In this document: piece by piece, positions 37,701-50,100 of the stretch
Position numbering within the stretch: the first letter of the stretch is position 1
Layout of the letters: every line of letters starts with the position of its first letter
NCBI RefSeq assembly: GCF_037975245.1
Contig: NC_092577.1
Coordinates: 27,682,898 to 27,746,897 of the forward strand
Length of the DNA: 64,000 nt
Direction: 5' to 3'
From: Apostichopus japonicus
Taxonomy: Eukaryota > Echinodermata > Holothuroidea > Aspidochirotida > Stichopodidae
Made by a program: the position numbers and the translations under genes
Notes under the pieces: generated by a model
Told to the model about the DNA's origin: nothing
The model's database searches: none
Seen by the model: the letters and a program-made list of their open reading frames with translations, nothing else

Positions 37701-40700
37701 GTAGAAGTCAATTTCCGTGGACTTATACCAGTTTCTAGTAACTCAAATTGACATATACTTATATAAATCGACATATCATAGATTTAGCTCATTAACATAT
37801 TCCAAATCCCAATTTCGGTCATGATTGACATGTGGAGATACATCACGTGTAATTAATTAAGTAATTAAGTATTATTTAATTAGGCTGCCATTGTTATTAG
37901 ATGGTCAGTTTTATATTCTTGTGTTGATTTCTACTTTCAGGCAGCTGTGGATTGTATTATTTGCTCTTTCTCTTGCGGGTCTCTCCATTGGATGTTCTCT
38001 GATGCCAGCTTTCTTAGATATGTTCATATCTGCTGGGTAAGTCTGTTGTCCATTCACTGTTGAGCTTAACTGTAAAAGTGAAGATAATCCTTCATGAAGG
38101 AAGGGAGTGTAAAGTGCTGTTCTACATTCATTCATTGATAGGTGTATATGTAGGAATGCATTAATTCTCTTTGATATTTACAAGCAAATGTAACTTATAT
38201 TTTCTTTTTCCCCCCCCCCCTCCCCAGAAAAGAAAATTTTGTATTTTGTTCATGAACTAGTTGAAGGTTGCTTTGGTTGATTATTTTATCGTTCATTATT
38301 GTTTTTCCTTGCTTCTCATGTGGGGCATACAAGGCAACATGTCAGTTTGGCACTCTGCAGAACCAACCTGGTGTAGTAATTTATCACATGTGAATTTCAC
38401 TCTCATAGAAATTCCCTTTTTTTTTATATACACCAAACAATTACAATGCCATTTGTTTATGTTTAAGAAAGATGGGCTTCCAAACTGACTTAATATGCAA
38501 TTCCAAAACAAACAAATTTTTGGTTCCTTGCCTTAAGCAGGCAAGTAACCTTTGCAGTCAAGTTTACATGTCTGTGACGACACTAGCTTGTAAACAGATA
38601 AGTAACTTCAACATCAAAGGAGTTCACATATACATGGTAGGATAGCCTTGAGTAATGTTAAGCTTTTACACAAGTTGGTGAAGGTCAGAGTTCATTTATT
38701 GTCACCAGCGGTCAAAACTTGAAATCCTTGGAAACACGATATCTACAGATAGGAAACTATTGGTTCTAATATTGCCACAATTCCCTAAAATGAGTACAAG
38801 AACCTTATTGGTTCGGTGGAGTTCAAAGGTCTTTTGGGGTCATCAAATGTCAATCTGTAAAGCCTTATAAACACAAATCTTGTATACACAATATCCCAGG
38901 GTCGGTTACATCATGTAGCTCACATTCGTCTTTCTAATAGTAAGTACCAGAACCCTATTTTTTCAGGGGTGGCAGGTAAAGGTCATTTGGGGGTCAGTAG
39001 AGGGCCCAAATGGTCAAAATATGAAAAGTACTTTATCTCAACTCTTCTGTCATGAAATATGTTTTTAAGAGTAATGAAAATTGACCCTGATCATGGAATG
39101 ATAGACATGTGCAGTTTTCTGTTAGTATCTGGTGCCCCCCAATTAGTTTGATTAAATTGTTTCACTTAACTGTGCAGTTATAGCAGTGAACCACTGCACA
39201 CTGCCATCTGCCAGTCCAGAAAACAATATGCTAATTTATTAATAATTTGTGGTAGTAGCACGGTTTCATTTTCTCCATCTAATGACGGCCAATTTGAGTT
39301 TGTCAGTGGGCAACATTGCATAAAGCCTTTTGTAGTTTGATGCAGGAGGTCTACATTAGAGTGAGAACGTTGCCTGAAATCTACAGTGGTTAAAATTTTG
39401 ATAACTTGTTCATATTTGTATGAGGCTAGCATAGTTAACCCTGCATTATAAACAACTCACTTAAACCTTTGCACAGTTTGTAGCCGACTGTTTATGTGTG
39501 TTTTTCTCTTCAGCTGGTATGGCTTCAGTGATGATCTGAGCACCCAAGGAGTTGTGTCTGGTCTCTTCAACAGTTTCTTTTCTTTAGGGTAGGTAAATTC
39601 AGAGCAGTAGACTTGCGGCCTTCTTGTATCCGTTCAGAGATTTTGTGTAACTTTGATACATGTGGGAGTTCTCTTCTATGCTTGTAGATAGAGGCAGTAT
39701 CTAAACTTTGAGCTCAAGAGAGGTCATCATAATGGGTGCCAGAGTATTCAAATGTGGGTAAATTGATCACTGGGTGGGAGACTGTCTGTGGAGGGTCAGT
39801 GGAGTGCACAAATGGTTATCCCCTCATCCCACCCCACCTCTGATCATCAGTTGGTGGAAAAGGGTTCAGTCTGGAGACTCAGCTGCTCACACAAGTAGCC
39901 TCCCTGCCCCTTCCCTCCCACCACCTCACCTCCTTTTCCAACCTAACACACAGTATTTATCAGCTTATGCTTTTAAGCAATCTTATATAAAAACAAATTA
40001 TAGTCTAAATGTACCACAGAATGCACCATTAGATGTCCACTTGTTTGTCTGGAGTTGGCTTTAATGACCCCAGTGCAGTCACTCTCCTTTTATTCTGCAT
40101 TGGCCTCTGGCCCTTCCACAAATGTTCAGCCCCTACCTTAATCAGCCGGGGAAATTTGGAATGTGCTACTCCCCACCTCTACCAATAAAATCCTGTGCAT
40201 GCCCACTGTGGCCACTGTACCCCCAAACCCCTCCTTCCTTTTCTTTCCCCTGATCAGAATGCATGAGCCTTGTAACACTGGGGGTGTGTTTCGTTCTCAT
40301 CTCCAGATTGTGAGTCACGATTTCACAAATATATCAAACTTATATATATATGTATATATATATATATTTATCCTGTACATATATCTATGTATATATATAA
40401 AATTATAATAACAAAATATACAACAATTTAAGTTTGTTCTTGACACAAGTTTGCTGTTATTGCAGCTAGGTTTTTGGTTTCGACGAAATTGTAACCTTTG
40501 TAGTCATGCAGGCGGATCAGTGTGTGTGACGCCTTGTATAGATTCCTCAAGAAGGGAAGCTTGAACCAAGCTCATAGTTGGTGTGTAGGAGTTCCACATT
40601 AAGTAGAAGAGGCCTATTGCTTTCTGGGTACGTCAAAGGTCATTTGGGGTCACCAGGGATTAAATTGTGAAACCAACATGATATCTCAATAAGGGGAGCT

Positions 40701-43700
40701 TGGAGCAATCTCATATTTGGTGTGTAGGAGTACCACATTAAGTAGAAAAAGCATATTGTTTTCTTGTAGGTCAAATGTCATTTGGGGTCACCAGGGGTCA
40801 AACTCTGATAAACGTTTACATGCTATCTAACGATGGGAATCGTGGATACATTTCATTCTTGGTGTGTGGATGCATCATATTGAGTATAAGACCCTTATTG
40901 TTTTTGGTGGAGGTGTGTATTGCCACGTACAGCATACTGACCTGTGTTATCATGCCATAGTGTAATTGTACATCAAAATAGTGGTTCGGGCCATTTTTTA
41001 TTGTAACAGCTATTTCAGAAGTCTAGTGCAATGAAGTCATGGAAACCTCAATGCGTTTTGCATTCTGGTTATCATAGTTTTTACGTTTCTCAAAGACAGA
41101 AAAAAGTGTACACCTCCTAGTGTGCTCTATTGTTTTGTGAAATTAAATATGTATTTTTGGATTTCTTTTATTGTATATAAACAAACAAAACACTTTTCCT
41201 TCTTTCAATGTTGTATTTCTACATTAAATGCCAACAGCAGCCCACTGTATTAAATACAGTCATGTGTCGTTTAGGGTTCTATTTATTATCGTTTAGTATT
41301 GGGTGTCTGTAACAATACAGTCATGTGTCGTTTAGGGTTCTATTTATTATCGTTTAGTATTGGGTGTCTGTAACAATACAGTCATGTGTCGTTTAGGGTT
41401 CTATTTATTATCGTTTAGTATTGGTGTCTGTAACAATACAGTCATGTGTCGTTTAGGGTTCTATTTATTATCGTTTAGTATTGGGTGTCTGTAACAATAC
41501 AGTCATGTGTCGTTTAGGGTTCTATTTATTATCGTTTAGTATTGGGTGTCTGTAACAATACAGTCATGTGTCGTTTAGGGTTCTATTTATTATCGTTTAG
41601 TATTGGTGTCTGTAACAATACAGTCATGTGTCGTTTAGGGTTCTATTTATTATCGTTTAGTATTGGGTGTCTGTTACAATACAGTCATGTGTCGTTTAGG
41701 GTTCTATTTATTATCGTTTAGTATTGGGTGTCTGTTACAATACAGTCATGTGTCGTTTAGGGTTCTATTTATTATCGTTTAGTATTGGGTGTCTGTTACA
41801 ATACAGTCATGTGTCGTTTAGGGTTCTATTTATGATCGTTTAGTATTGGGTGTTTATAACTATCTGTTTTAGGCTTTTACATTAATTGTCTTACTGTACT
41901 AAAGTTTCTCATACTTATATATATTTAAATATTGACTACGATTTAATCCATTTTACTATTTACTTCTGAATTTGTTTTGGACGTTTGCGTTTTGGGCATC
42001 TTTTTTTTATGTTTATTTTTTATTTATTTTTAGTATCGTTTGGCCCGGGTGTTTTTTATATAGTTGCTTTCACATTTTTTGCCTTATTGGTTCTATATAT
42101 TTAATACTTTGGTTTTTGTTACTATTTGTTTTTAGGTTTTACATTTGTAAAGCACTTTGAGCAGCTTTGCTGATTATGCGCTATAAAAATATTACTTATT
42201 GTTATTATTATTATAGACCTTCTCAACGGCTACAAAATGGGACTCTCAATCACATGACTGTAACCCTAAATCACAACTCTCTATATACAGCTCTGAGGTA
42301 ATCATGGCAACACATGCCCTCAGTTGTTGGTGACCATATGTCGTCATAAGAGTCATATTTTTATCACTGACTGCCTTTACTCACTGACCAGATATATTTA
42401 TTGGCTTCCTGTCTGGGTTCCATATAAGTAGTCATTATTGCTGCAGTTTTCTTTTTTTCTTTTCAGAGGTTTTATTGGACCTTTGTTAGGTGGATACCTG
42501 GTAGATAGATATGACTTCTCCTGGGCATCAACGGTCTTTGCTGGTGCAAACCTCTCTGTTATGATATTGCTCTGTCTGTTCGGAGTTTGGGAGTACAGAT
42601 GTGGCAAAGGGTGAGTGGAAAAATAAACCAGACCTAAAGTGACTTTTAGGGTTACTCTCAGGATCCAACACAGCTAAGATCATGTGTAGTATCTGTTCCC
42701 TTTCGAGGGGATTGGTGATGCACACCTGACGATGATCACACAGTCACAGTCCCCATGCAAGGGGACTGAGGTTGAGAGCGGATCAGTCTTTCGGTAGTAT
42801 GGTTTTCGTGCCCAGGTTCTTTCCTGGGCGACTTTTGCTTAAAAAAAAAGGTAGTCCCTGGGGAAATCTGTCCATTTCATGATACTCACTGTATGTGCCT
42901 TTAAGTCTGATTTTGTTAACTTGTTTGCTTAAAACTCAAAGTCCTGAGCTCCCAGTTACCTTTAAGACATGCATGCTTTGTGTAACATTAGGATCAGTAA
43001 GTTCACAAGTCCCCTAAATGATTATTATTGTTTGGTTTACCTATCACTACTAGATGTACGATTGTGCCCCATTATACTTCATCAGCCCTGCCATAAATAA
43101 ATCACTTGTACATCATAATTCCTGTAGGCAGTGAAAGTTACTAGTTTTGCTTAAGATATTCCGGTCATCTTTGACCTTGTTTCCCATGGCAATCACATAT
43201 TTTGGTACTATTTGACATTTCTATGGTACCTGTGAAGGTTCCAAGCTTCCCCTTGGAGTTTAGCTAAAAATTCTTGATTTGAACTCACTTTGACCTCTTG
43301 TTCCAGGAGTAATTGAGACACAAGGGTTCACCCTGGGGTACCCACCAAGGTTAAAGAAAATTGGCCCTTTTTTTTTAACACAAACTTGCATTAAAATATC
43401 CATCTGACCTTTAACCATGTAACCTTTGATCTCGGTCTCCATGGCAACCATATATTTTGATAGCACTTGATGTTTCCATTATACCTGTGAAGGTTCTATA
43501 TCCCTGTTTCCCCTTGGGAGTTATAGCCAAATTTAGATCTTCACTTCGATCAACTTTGACCTTTTGTTTTGAGGGTCTGCGAGACACAAGGATTCACCCT
43601 GGGGTACCTTCCCAGAAAATTGGTCCAGCCACAAGTTTTGACCCCTCCCTCAGTCATGGACTTCCGGTCAACCATGGACTGGAATTTTTTTATCTTGGCT

Positions 43701-44037
43701 TTTGCTATTAAAGACTGTAACATGGCAAATATCCTGAACAACATTGAAAACTAATCAAGTAGTCAGCATACAATATGTCTGAGACAATAAAGCCAAACAA
43801 AATCCATGGATTAGTTGCTGGATCTCGCATATGTTAATCTGATGAGCTTAGATATCATAGAATTAGTTAATCATCAGCAAATTTTTGATATCTTGCTGTA
43901 TATATGTGATTTCCATTTTCAGACGAAGACCTCCGTGGGTCCGGTTTGACGATTCAAGCAGAGAAGATGAAAGAGACCCTTTACTACCAAATGATGTCAT
44001 ATCGCCTGCCATCCCTGATAAAACTGTTAATATGTAG
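28787..44037 (+). CDS. SLC18B1: SLC18B1-like vesicular polyamine transporter, copy B (complete)
   Basis: Thirteen coding exons: 28787-28939, 30119-30214, 30965-31038, 31326-31473, 33076-33144, 34283-34370, 34731-34867, 35832-35930, 37071-37162, 37941-38036, 39514-39588, 42467-42610, 43923-44037. They join in phase to 461 residues, close to the usual family length of about 456. The start ATG lies just after a probable acceptor at 28770. The first membrane segment is at about 25-49 and follows a short polar N-terminus. Other marks: GPPLGG at about 171-176 in a segment matching MFS antiporter motif C, GFLDPTLSPHL at about 243-253, GYLADKKKNTRF at about 282-293 (MFS motif A loop), and GFIGPLLGGYLVD near 376-388. 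The tail has an acidic dileucine motif (ERDPLL, about 440-445). Known family role: proton/polyamine antiport into secretory vesicles. The frame is intact. Transposons and three minisatellites sit in its introns. Confidence 0.93.
29341..29717. mobile_element. TTAA-flanked MITE (Kolobok/T2-like), copy 2
   Basis: TTAA at 29341-29344 and 29714-29717 bracket an element starting AGGCATTGAAGACTCGCC and ending GTCTTCACACCCT. It lies in copy B intron 1. It lacks the micro-hairpin found in copy 1 and keeps a single GAGAT at that place. Confidence 0.8.
31494..32378. mobile_element. Inverted-repeat element with TAGTGCTGAT ends
   Basis: The left end TAGTGCTGATTGTCG matches the reverse complement of the right end CGACTATCAGCACTA with one mismatch. 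Sub-terminal words GTAATCGA/CGATTAATCG are repeated inside. It starts about 20 bp after the donor of the copy B exon ending at 31473. No transposase frame or clear target duplication is seen. Confidence 0.65.
32542..32889. mobile_element. TTAA-flanked MITE (Kolobok/T2-like), copy 3
   Basis: TTAA at 32542-32545 and 32886-32889. Same ends and body as the other copies, slightly shorter. It lies in the intron before the copy B exon at 33076. Confidence 0.8.
33985..34055 (+). repeat. LINE/SINE 3'-tail-like sequence
   Basis: The sequence AAAGCGCTCTTGAACATGC, then AGAGCGCTTTATAAAT and a short (AAT)n tail resembles the stem-forming 3' ends of L2/CR1-type retroelements. A relative lies at 42145-42215. 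Confidence 0.5.
35096..35375. repeat. 66-bp minisatellite, about four units
   Basis: GCTTTCATCTGTTAATGCAA recurs with an exact 66-bp step from 35101 to 35365. Because 66 is divisible by three, an open frame persists across the array. It lies in the copy B intron after exon 34731-34867 and has no splice context. Confidence 0.9.
36890..37025 (+). repeat. Probable LINE 3'-UTR fragment
   Basis: AT-rich tail-like sequence with TATCAATAAATTTTACTTTAC and tandem TTTACTTT words. It resembles a retrotransposon 3' end. No coding part is attached. Confidence 0.35.
37245..37795. repeat. Degenerate array of AAATCGACATATACC units
   Basis: Units near 20-30 bp (TTTAAATCGACATATACCAG and relatives) occur in both orientations, so the array is full of small palindromes such as ATCGATTTAAAT. 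It lies in the intron before the copy B exon at 37941. Confidence 0.85.
38560..40320. repeat. Intronic sequence with dispersed AGGTCATTTGGGGTCA words
   Basis: Apart from the exon at 39514-39588, I see no coding signal here. Words such as GGTCATTTGGGGTCA recur at about 38830, 38980 and again near 40630 and 40770, suggesting fragments of one dispersed repeat family. Confidence 0.45.
40325..40402. repeat. (TA)n microsatellite
   Basis: Interrupted TATATA and TATGTATA runs in the large intron of copy B between exons 39514 and 42467. Confidence 0.85.
41259..41855. repeat. 61-bp minisatellite, nearly identical units
   Basis: About ten units contain ACAGTCATGTGTCGTTTAGG, then GTTCTATTTATTATCG and TTTAGTATTGGGTGTC. 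Differences are mainly a missing G (60-bp units) and an A/T change near the unit end, so the array is young or homogenised. It is in the intron before the copy B exon at 42467. Confidence 0.95.
42145..42215 (+). repeat. LINE/SINE 3'-tail-like sequence
   Basis: GTAAAGCACTTTGAGCAGC, then GCGCTATAAAAATATTA and a (TTA)n tail. It resembles retroelement 3' ends that end in short tandem repeats. Confidence 0.55.
42678..42845 (+). repeat. Dispersed repeat, copy 1 (shared with 57137-57300)
   Basis: Begins GATCATGTGTAGTATCTG and ends TTTCGTGCCCAGGTTCTTTC. It matches 57137-57300 almost throughout. Class unknown. It starts shortly after the copy B exon ending at 42610. Confidence 0.75.
43160..43640 (+). 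repeat. Two direct copies of a roughly 260-bp unit
   Basis: The shared blocks ACCTGTGAAGGTTC, CCCCTTGG, TTTGACCT and CAAGG, then TTCACCCTGGGGTACC, occur in the same order twice. It is intronic, in the last intron of copy B, and of unknown class. Confidence 0.65.
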
Positions 44038-44536
44038 GTTACCTCTAAACCTGAGGTCAAGAAAGGTCAACTTACAGCATGGATGGTCAACTGTTTCAGG
44101 AGGTTGGGACTAACAAGCAGGGTGGCCTGATTATAAGGCAGTTTTCTGTATTACCAATGAATCATGAAAGAAATTATAGTTTGGTATTTTTGAACCAACA
44201 ATGATATAGTTTCTATATAGCACTTTAACTAGTTTTAGGGTTCATTTATGGCTAAAACAGCACAAATGTTTATCACATAGGGTTGCAGACTGAAATATAT
44301 ATTTTACCTTACAAAGCAATGTGTTTCTTGAGGTTCTTTCATCTTGTGTGAGTTTTGACATATTATACAGAAAATACAGAATTGAATGTAGCAGTCTACA
44401 CAGCTTTATCCTGATGTTTTAATAATTCACAAAGACAAAGGAATGCTGCATATGCTAAACTGCTTGTTGGCTGCAATTCATTAGCCTTATAATCTACAGC
44501 AGATCACAAGTAATTGAACCATTAGTTACAGGGCTG
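44038..44536 (+). other. Probable 3' UTR/downstream flank of SLC18B1 copy B
   Basis: No coding signal follows the stop at 44037. I do not find a convincing AATAAA here. The next identifiable feature is the TTAA-flanked MITE at 44537. Confidence 0.35.
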
Positions 44537-44899
44537 TTAAAGGCATTGAATACTCACCCCAAACCACGTGCGGCCATCTGAAAAAGTTAACTTTCCGTTG
44601 CTTTCAAGTGAGTTTTTCTTGTCGCTACAAAATGCAGACAGTAATGAAACGTGATCCCTTGTTATCTTTGATCTACACCTGAGATGTCCATCGTTGCTAT
44701 GTACACTGTGCTGTGGGTATTGACCCTAGCTGCATGTAGTGACTGTACACTAGTGTCTAAGTACCGACGTTAGCAAGCTGTGTGTGTATTTTCTGGGATT
44801 GATGGTGGTGTCTTACACTTCTGTTACACCTCATTCGAAACTTGGTCAGATTACCAGCTTCAGACGTTTCTTTGTGCGCGAGTCTTCAATGCCTTTTAA
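44537..44899. mobile_element. TTAA-flanked MITE (Kolobok/T2-like), copy 4
   Basis: TTAA at 44537-44540 and 44896-44899. This copy preserves the best inverted ends: AGGCATTGAA at the left and TTCAATGCCTT at the right. It is 500 bp downstream of the copy B stop codon. Confidence 0.85.
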
Positions 44900-45566
44900 A
44901 GCTCCTGTTTATCTTTAGTAACCAAGTGCTACTAAAATGATCAAATTTTGACTTCCTACAAGCATTATTTACTAATTGAGCATTACAGAGCGAGTGTTTT
45001 TCATCCACTTTAAACAATCAGTGGTCCAGGCACTTTTTTGTACCAATATTGAATTCATGTCACAAAGAAATTCACAAATAATTTAAAGTTCACTTTTAAT
45101 TCACTATTTCAGTCCTAAAATACTGGAATTTGTTCAGGACAGTACATCATTAGTACTCAAAAGAACACTTATGTATTTGACTTCATATTGAGTAAATCAT
45201 TTGTTTTAAAACAAGCAATTTCTCTTTTCTCCAAAGTTTTGGGCAGACCATAATCACTGCAATCCACACTTTAAAATTCCAGGGCTGAACTAAGTAGTAA
45301 AGTCAGTGTTGTAACCAGTCGTGACTAGGTCAATAATACCGAGTGATACCAATGACTTTATCACAATTTGCCCCATAGAGATAATACAGTGACTGCCTTG
45401 AGTGAAGCAAAATACTGGTAATGACTTGACTCAACCATAAATTGAAGTTACCTGGTCCAACTCAAGAAAGAAGTTTTAATTGACAGTGTCTCAAGATATA
45501 CCAGATGTAGGATTGACAGTGTGCCAAAGACTGCCGGAGTGTGTAAAGGTTGTAACTAACATCAAT

Positions 45567-46600
45567 CGGCTTAACAGCCTGTCACACTGCGGGATTGAAT
45601 GCGACCAGATGTGACTTGACAGTCATAACGGGACATCGTAGGTAGGCAATGCTTATAACTGACTACATCAATCGGCTGAACAGCCTGTCACACTGCGGGA
45701 TAGGATGTGACTTGACAGTCGTAACGGGACATTGTGGGTAGGCGGTGCTTGTAACTGACTACATTAATCGGCTTAACAGCCTGTCACACTGCGGGATTGA
45801 ATGCGACCAGATGTGACTTGACTGTCGTAATGGGACATTGTGGGTAGACAGTGCTTGTAACTGACTACATTAATCGGCTTAACAGCCTGTCACAATGCGG
45901 GATTGAATGCGACCAGATGTGACTTGACAGTCATAACGGGACATCGTAGGTAGGCAATGCTTATAACTGACTACATCAATCGGCTCAACAGCCTGTCACA
46001 CTGCGGGGTAGGATGTGACTTGACTGTGGTAACGGGACATTGTGGGTAGGCGGTGCTTGTAACTGACTACATTAATCGGCTCAACAGCCTGTCACACTGC
46101 GGGATTGAATGCGACCAGATGTGACTTGACTGTGGTAACGGGACATTGTGGGTAGGCGGTGCTTGTAACTGACTACATTAATCGGCTCAACAGCCTGTCA
46201 CACTGCGGGATTGAATGCGACCAGATGTGACTTGACTGTGGTAACGGGACATTGTGGGTAGGCGGTGCTTGTAACTGACTACATTAATCGGCTCAACAGC
46301 CTGTCACACTGCGGGATTGAATGCGACCAGATGTGACTTGACTGTGGTAACGGGACATTGTGGGTAGGCGGTGCTTGTAACTGACTACATTAATCGGCTC
46401 AACAGCCTGTCACACTGCGGGATTGAATGCGACCAGATGTGACTTGACTGTGGTAACGGGACATTGTGGGTAGGCGGTGCTTGTAACTGACTACATTAAT
46501 CGGCTCAACAGCCTGTCACACTGCGGGACTGAATGCGACCAGATGTGACTTGACTGTCGTAACGGGACATTGTAGGTAGGCTGTGCTTGTAACTTACTGA
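45567..46600. repeat. 106-bp minisatellite, about ten units
   Basis: Units contain GGCTCAACAGCCTGTCACAC, TGCGGGATTGAATGCGACC, AGATGTGACTTGAC, ACGGGACATTGTGGGTAGG and TGCTTGTAACTGACTAC. The last five or so units are almost identical; the earlier ones are more varied and two lack about 14 bp. This pattern suggests recent expansion at the right end. The following sequence is a dead LINE fragment. Confidence 0.95.
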
Positions 46601-46657
46601 TCAAGAGTTTAGCAGATTTAAGTCTCATCAGTGTTAGCCAATGCAAAAGACGTATCT

Positions 46658-46905
46658 TTTTGACAATATTCTCAATGCAAAAATGCAGTCTGCATATCGT
46701 CCTTACCGCAGCACCGAGACTGTCCTTTTGAAGGATCATAACGATATTTTATACACTTGATCATCGCAAGGAACTCTTTCTTGTACTCTAAGACTTCTCT
46801 GCGGCATTCGATACAATAGATGACGATCACCTTTGCTTTCGTCTATTCTCTCGCTATGGCATCTATGACACCGCTCTGAACTGGATATCTTCGGAACAAA
46901 TCTGT
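46658..46905 (+). pseudogene. Non-LTR retrotransposon reverse transcriptase fragment
   Basis: The + strand encodes SAYRPYRSTETVLLK and NDIL, then after a stop and frameshift FLVL, DFSAAFDTIDDDHL and YGIYDTALNW. This order (AYR..STET.LL, then a D-x-SAAFDT-D motif, then YGI..ALNW) is the finger and palm region of CR1/Jockey/Rex-type LINE reverse transcriptases. At least two in-frame stops show it is dead. Only a short piece is present, without endonuclease or the YxDD motif. Confidence 0.8.
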
Positions 46906-47165
46906 TTACATTAATAATGTTACATCTGACTCTCACAATCTTTTTCTCACAATCCACTTGAACCTTCTTCCTGTAGCAGCTACAAAATTCTTTAAAAATG
47001 GGCAAATACTTCCCTGGACGGAGTACATGTTACAAAAATAAAGACAAAACAATCGAACTACACATATATTTTTAATTTATTTTTTGGAGACGAAAATTAA
47101 ATACAGAACAAAACAATTTTTATTATGATTATCCTTTTTTTTAAAAGTTTTTTCTCCTTTTTTCA

Positions 47166-50100
47166 TTAATAAGGACAGCCTGATTTCTTTGACCGATGGC
47201 GTTTCTTTTTACGCTTTTTAGGTTGTTTGGCCCGGTTCGCTTGCTCGGCCTTTTTCTTTCCTTCGATCTCATCAGCAAGTCTACAGGCCCTCTCCCATCT
47301 GAGCTGATAATCTGGTGTAGCTTCCTTCACCAGTAAGGTCCTGAAGCAGACAAGACACGAACTTCAAATAACTATCGTCAAAAATAATACATACTGTAAA
47401 CTAACTTTAATTTCCGTTTCAATTATTCAAAATTCAAAAAACAGTACTGAGCGAAAAGAAAGTTAACGTAAGTTTCGTTACTATTTTCAAACTGTAACGG
47501 ACATTTCTACCACGTGGTGAAACAGGAGATGTGCTAGGTTTCCTTGAAATTAACTAGGTATTTGATTCTGAAGGTTTATCTCGAAGAAATATCGTTTAGA
47601 AATTATGTTCCAGTTTTCTGTTTAGCGGGCAAGATTTGAATTTTCGTGACGTCAGAAATCGGCAAAAATTTGTGAGGTCACGGGGTCAGACTCCCAACTG
47701 TTAATGAATTGAAGAGAAACTACATAAGGTCCGTAGAAGTATAGCATACATTGAACCGAGTCCGCTTTTGAAATATTTTCTCTATTTTCTGTGACGAAGC
47801 GGAGCAAACGTTTTCCGAGATCATGATTTACTAGAATGTAAGACGTAAACCCACTTACGTGTACTCAGACAAGGTTTCATCGAAGGTTGACTTGAAGCCA
47901 AAGTCAGCCTCGTTTGTAGCAAACATATCGTTGACGTCCCAGCCTTCAACCTGCTGATAGATAAATTCCATAAACTTTGAATTTTCAACTTTTTGAGAAA
48001 GATTTCAATTGCAAAGTATTAATGGATCAGTTCGCAAATATTATATTAACTATTCATTCAACTGTATTCATAACTATTAAAAACGTCATCATTTGCAATA
48101 TGAAAGAGGCACAAATAGAAGAAAAATGATAAAAAATAATCATAGTACTGAAAATATGAAATGTATTCATTACCATCCCCTTCCTTCGCCAATGTGACAT
48201 GAAGAACACAAAGTTCCCTTTTGTCTTCTAATTAATTAATTTAACAGATTCGCGACACCTTTGACCATCATAGGAAAAATTATGTACAAGTATTGTCGGA
48301 GAAAAAAAACAAAAAAGTTTTTCGAATAATGGTAGAGCTTTTCTCGTCTATATATACCTGATCTAAATCGAGGCCAGGGTCAGTTACGTCTTTAAGCCCC
48401 GCCCACTTGACCAGTTGTTGTGGTCTCATTGGTTCGGCGTAAGGGAGTTTGGCAATATCTTCGTCAAAAAGGAAAGCTGTTGGGCCAAAAATTCAGTCGC
48501 ATTATAAAGTAATGAATATTTATTAGAGAAGTGAAGACCGTAATGAAGGTTGGTGACGGTTCCATGCCTCAAAACAAGCTCATTTTCTTGTAAATTTCCT
48601 TTCTCAGGAATTTGTTTTGTCATTCCATTTTATTGTGTTTAAAACATTATGCATCTTCCTACAAGATAGAGTACAACAATATCGGAAACAAACAAAGCAA
48701 TTGACATGAATAATAGTGATGTATAACCATACGAAATAAAGTTATTTAAGCTTACCCTGAGAACCTTCTTTCTCAACGTCTCTTTCATGGGACTTGCCCT
48801 GTCCAGTAGTGACGTCAGTCTGCTGTTGGTTGCAGCTATAAAGTACACAAATAATATAATATTGATAATAATAATAATAATAATGATGATGATGATGATG
48901 ATGATAATAATAATAATAATAATAATCATAATAATCATCATAATAATCAGAAGTTATTTTTACGACGCTGAAGCGACCACAGATGTGGGAGAAATCCTCA
49001 ATGGCTTATGGATTACAACTAACACATCGGGTGGCTTCCAATTCAACATTTAACTCACATTTGGAATCCTTTCAATTTAGAAAGTTATTTCAGATGGGAA
49101 AACCGTAGATTGCTCTAGGATGAACTTGAGCCACCTTACTATGACCCGGCCGGGTATCGAACAAGGAACCTCTCGATTGCTAAGCCTCATTGCTTCAAAT
49201 GCCACCGCCTTTATCCACTCGGCCACAGCACCGGTATACCGTCGCTATTATAATTACAGGGCGCTAGCCATGTTTGATCCTTTCAGAAGGAGTCATTTCC
49301 CCACTATTTACTACTTCGATTAAATAGTAAATTGTGCAACCATTAAATAGCTGGTGTCTTGTCTTACCTTTCTCTGAGAGAAAAGATGTCATCACAAGAT
49401 TGTTTCTCGCTGTCCACACTAACTGTTTCATCAGCGACAATCTGTCAACAAATGAAGGAAAGACATCCAGTTTCTTATTCGAAAAGTTTTAAAAGCGAAC
49501 TCATTTTACAGTCATACATTTTATGGAACATAACTGTAATAACCGGTTGAGAGACTTGGTTTGCGTGGCTGCCTAAGAGCCGTGTAATAACTGTGATAAT
49601 ACCACACTACAGTTGGTAATGACTGACGAATACGCAGTTGCATATTATTAACCTTCTCATGTGTTTTCTTTTTATGCAGGTGTTATGAAAGAGTATTTAA
49701 AGTCTCAGTACGTGTTTGCCAAATTTAAACTTCGACCTTTCCAGCTTACTGGATATGAAGCTCAGTTAAAAATGACACTGTTCTATGCAATATCAATATT
49801 CATGAGTTGAATTGAGCTGAATAAAATTTGCCAGATTTTTTAACGAGTCCGTAGATTCTACAAATTTCAATCAATTTGCAAGCCCTGACGAACTGATCAT
49901 GCGCCAATCAAATCTCTCTGTTTTGTTTACGACCGTAATACCTAGGACTACTTTTAATTTCGTGGCTAGCCTGTCTTAGGCTATAGGTCCCTTCTCTTGA
50001 GTAGTATCTTTGTCTCGGTCTTACCAATGTAGCTTGCAGAATTGTGTCATTTCCTTCCATTGCAATGAATAAACAGGTGTTTTTAGACGTTTCCTCCGTG

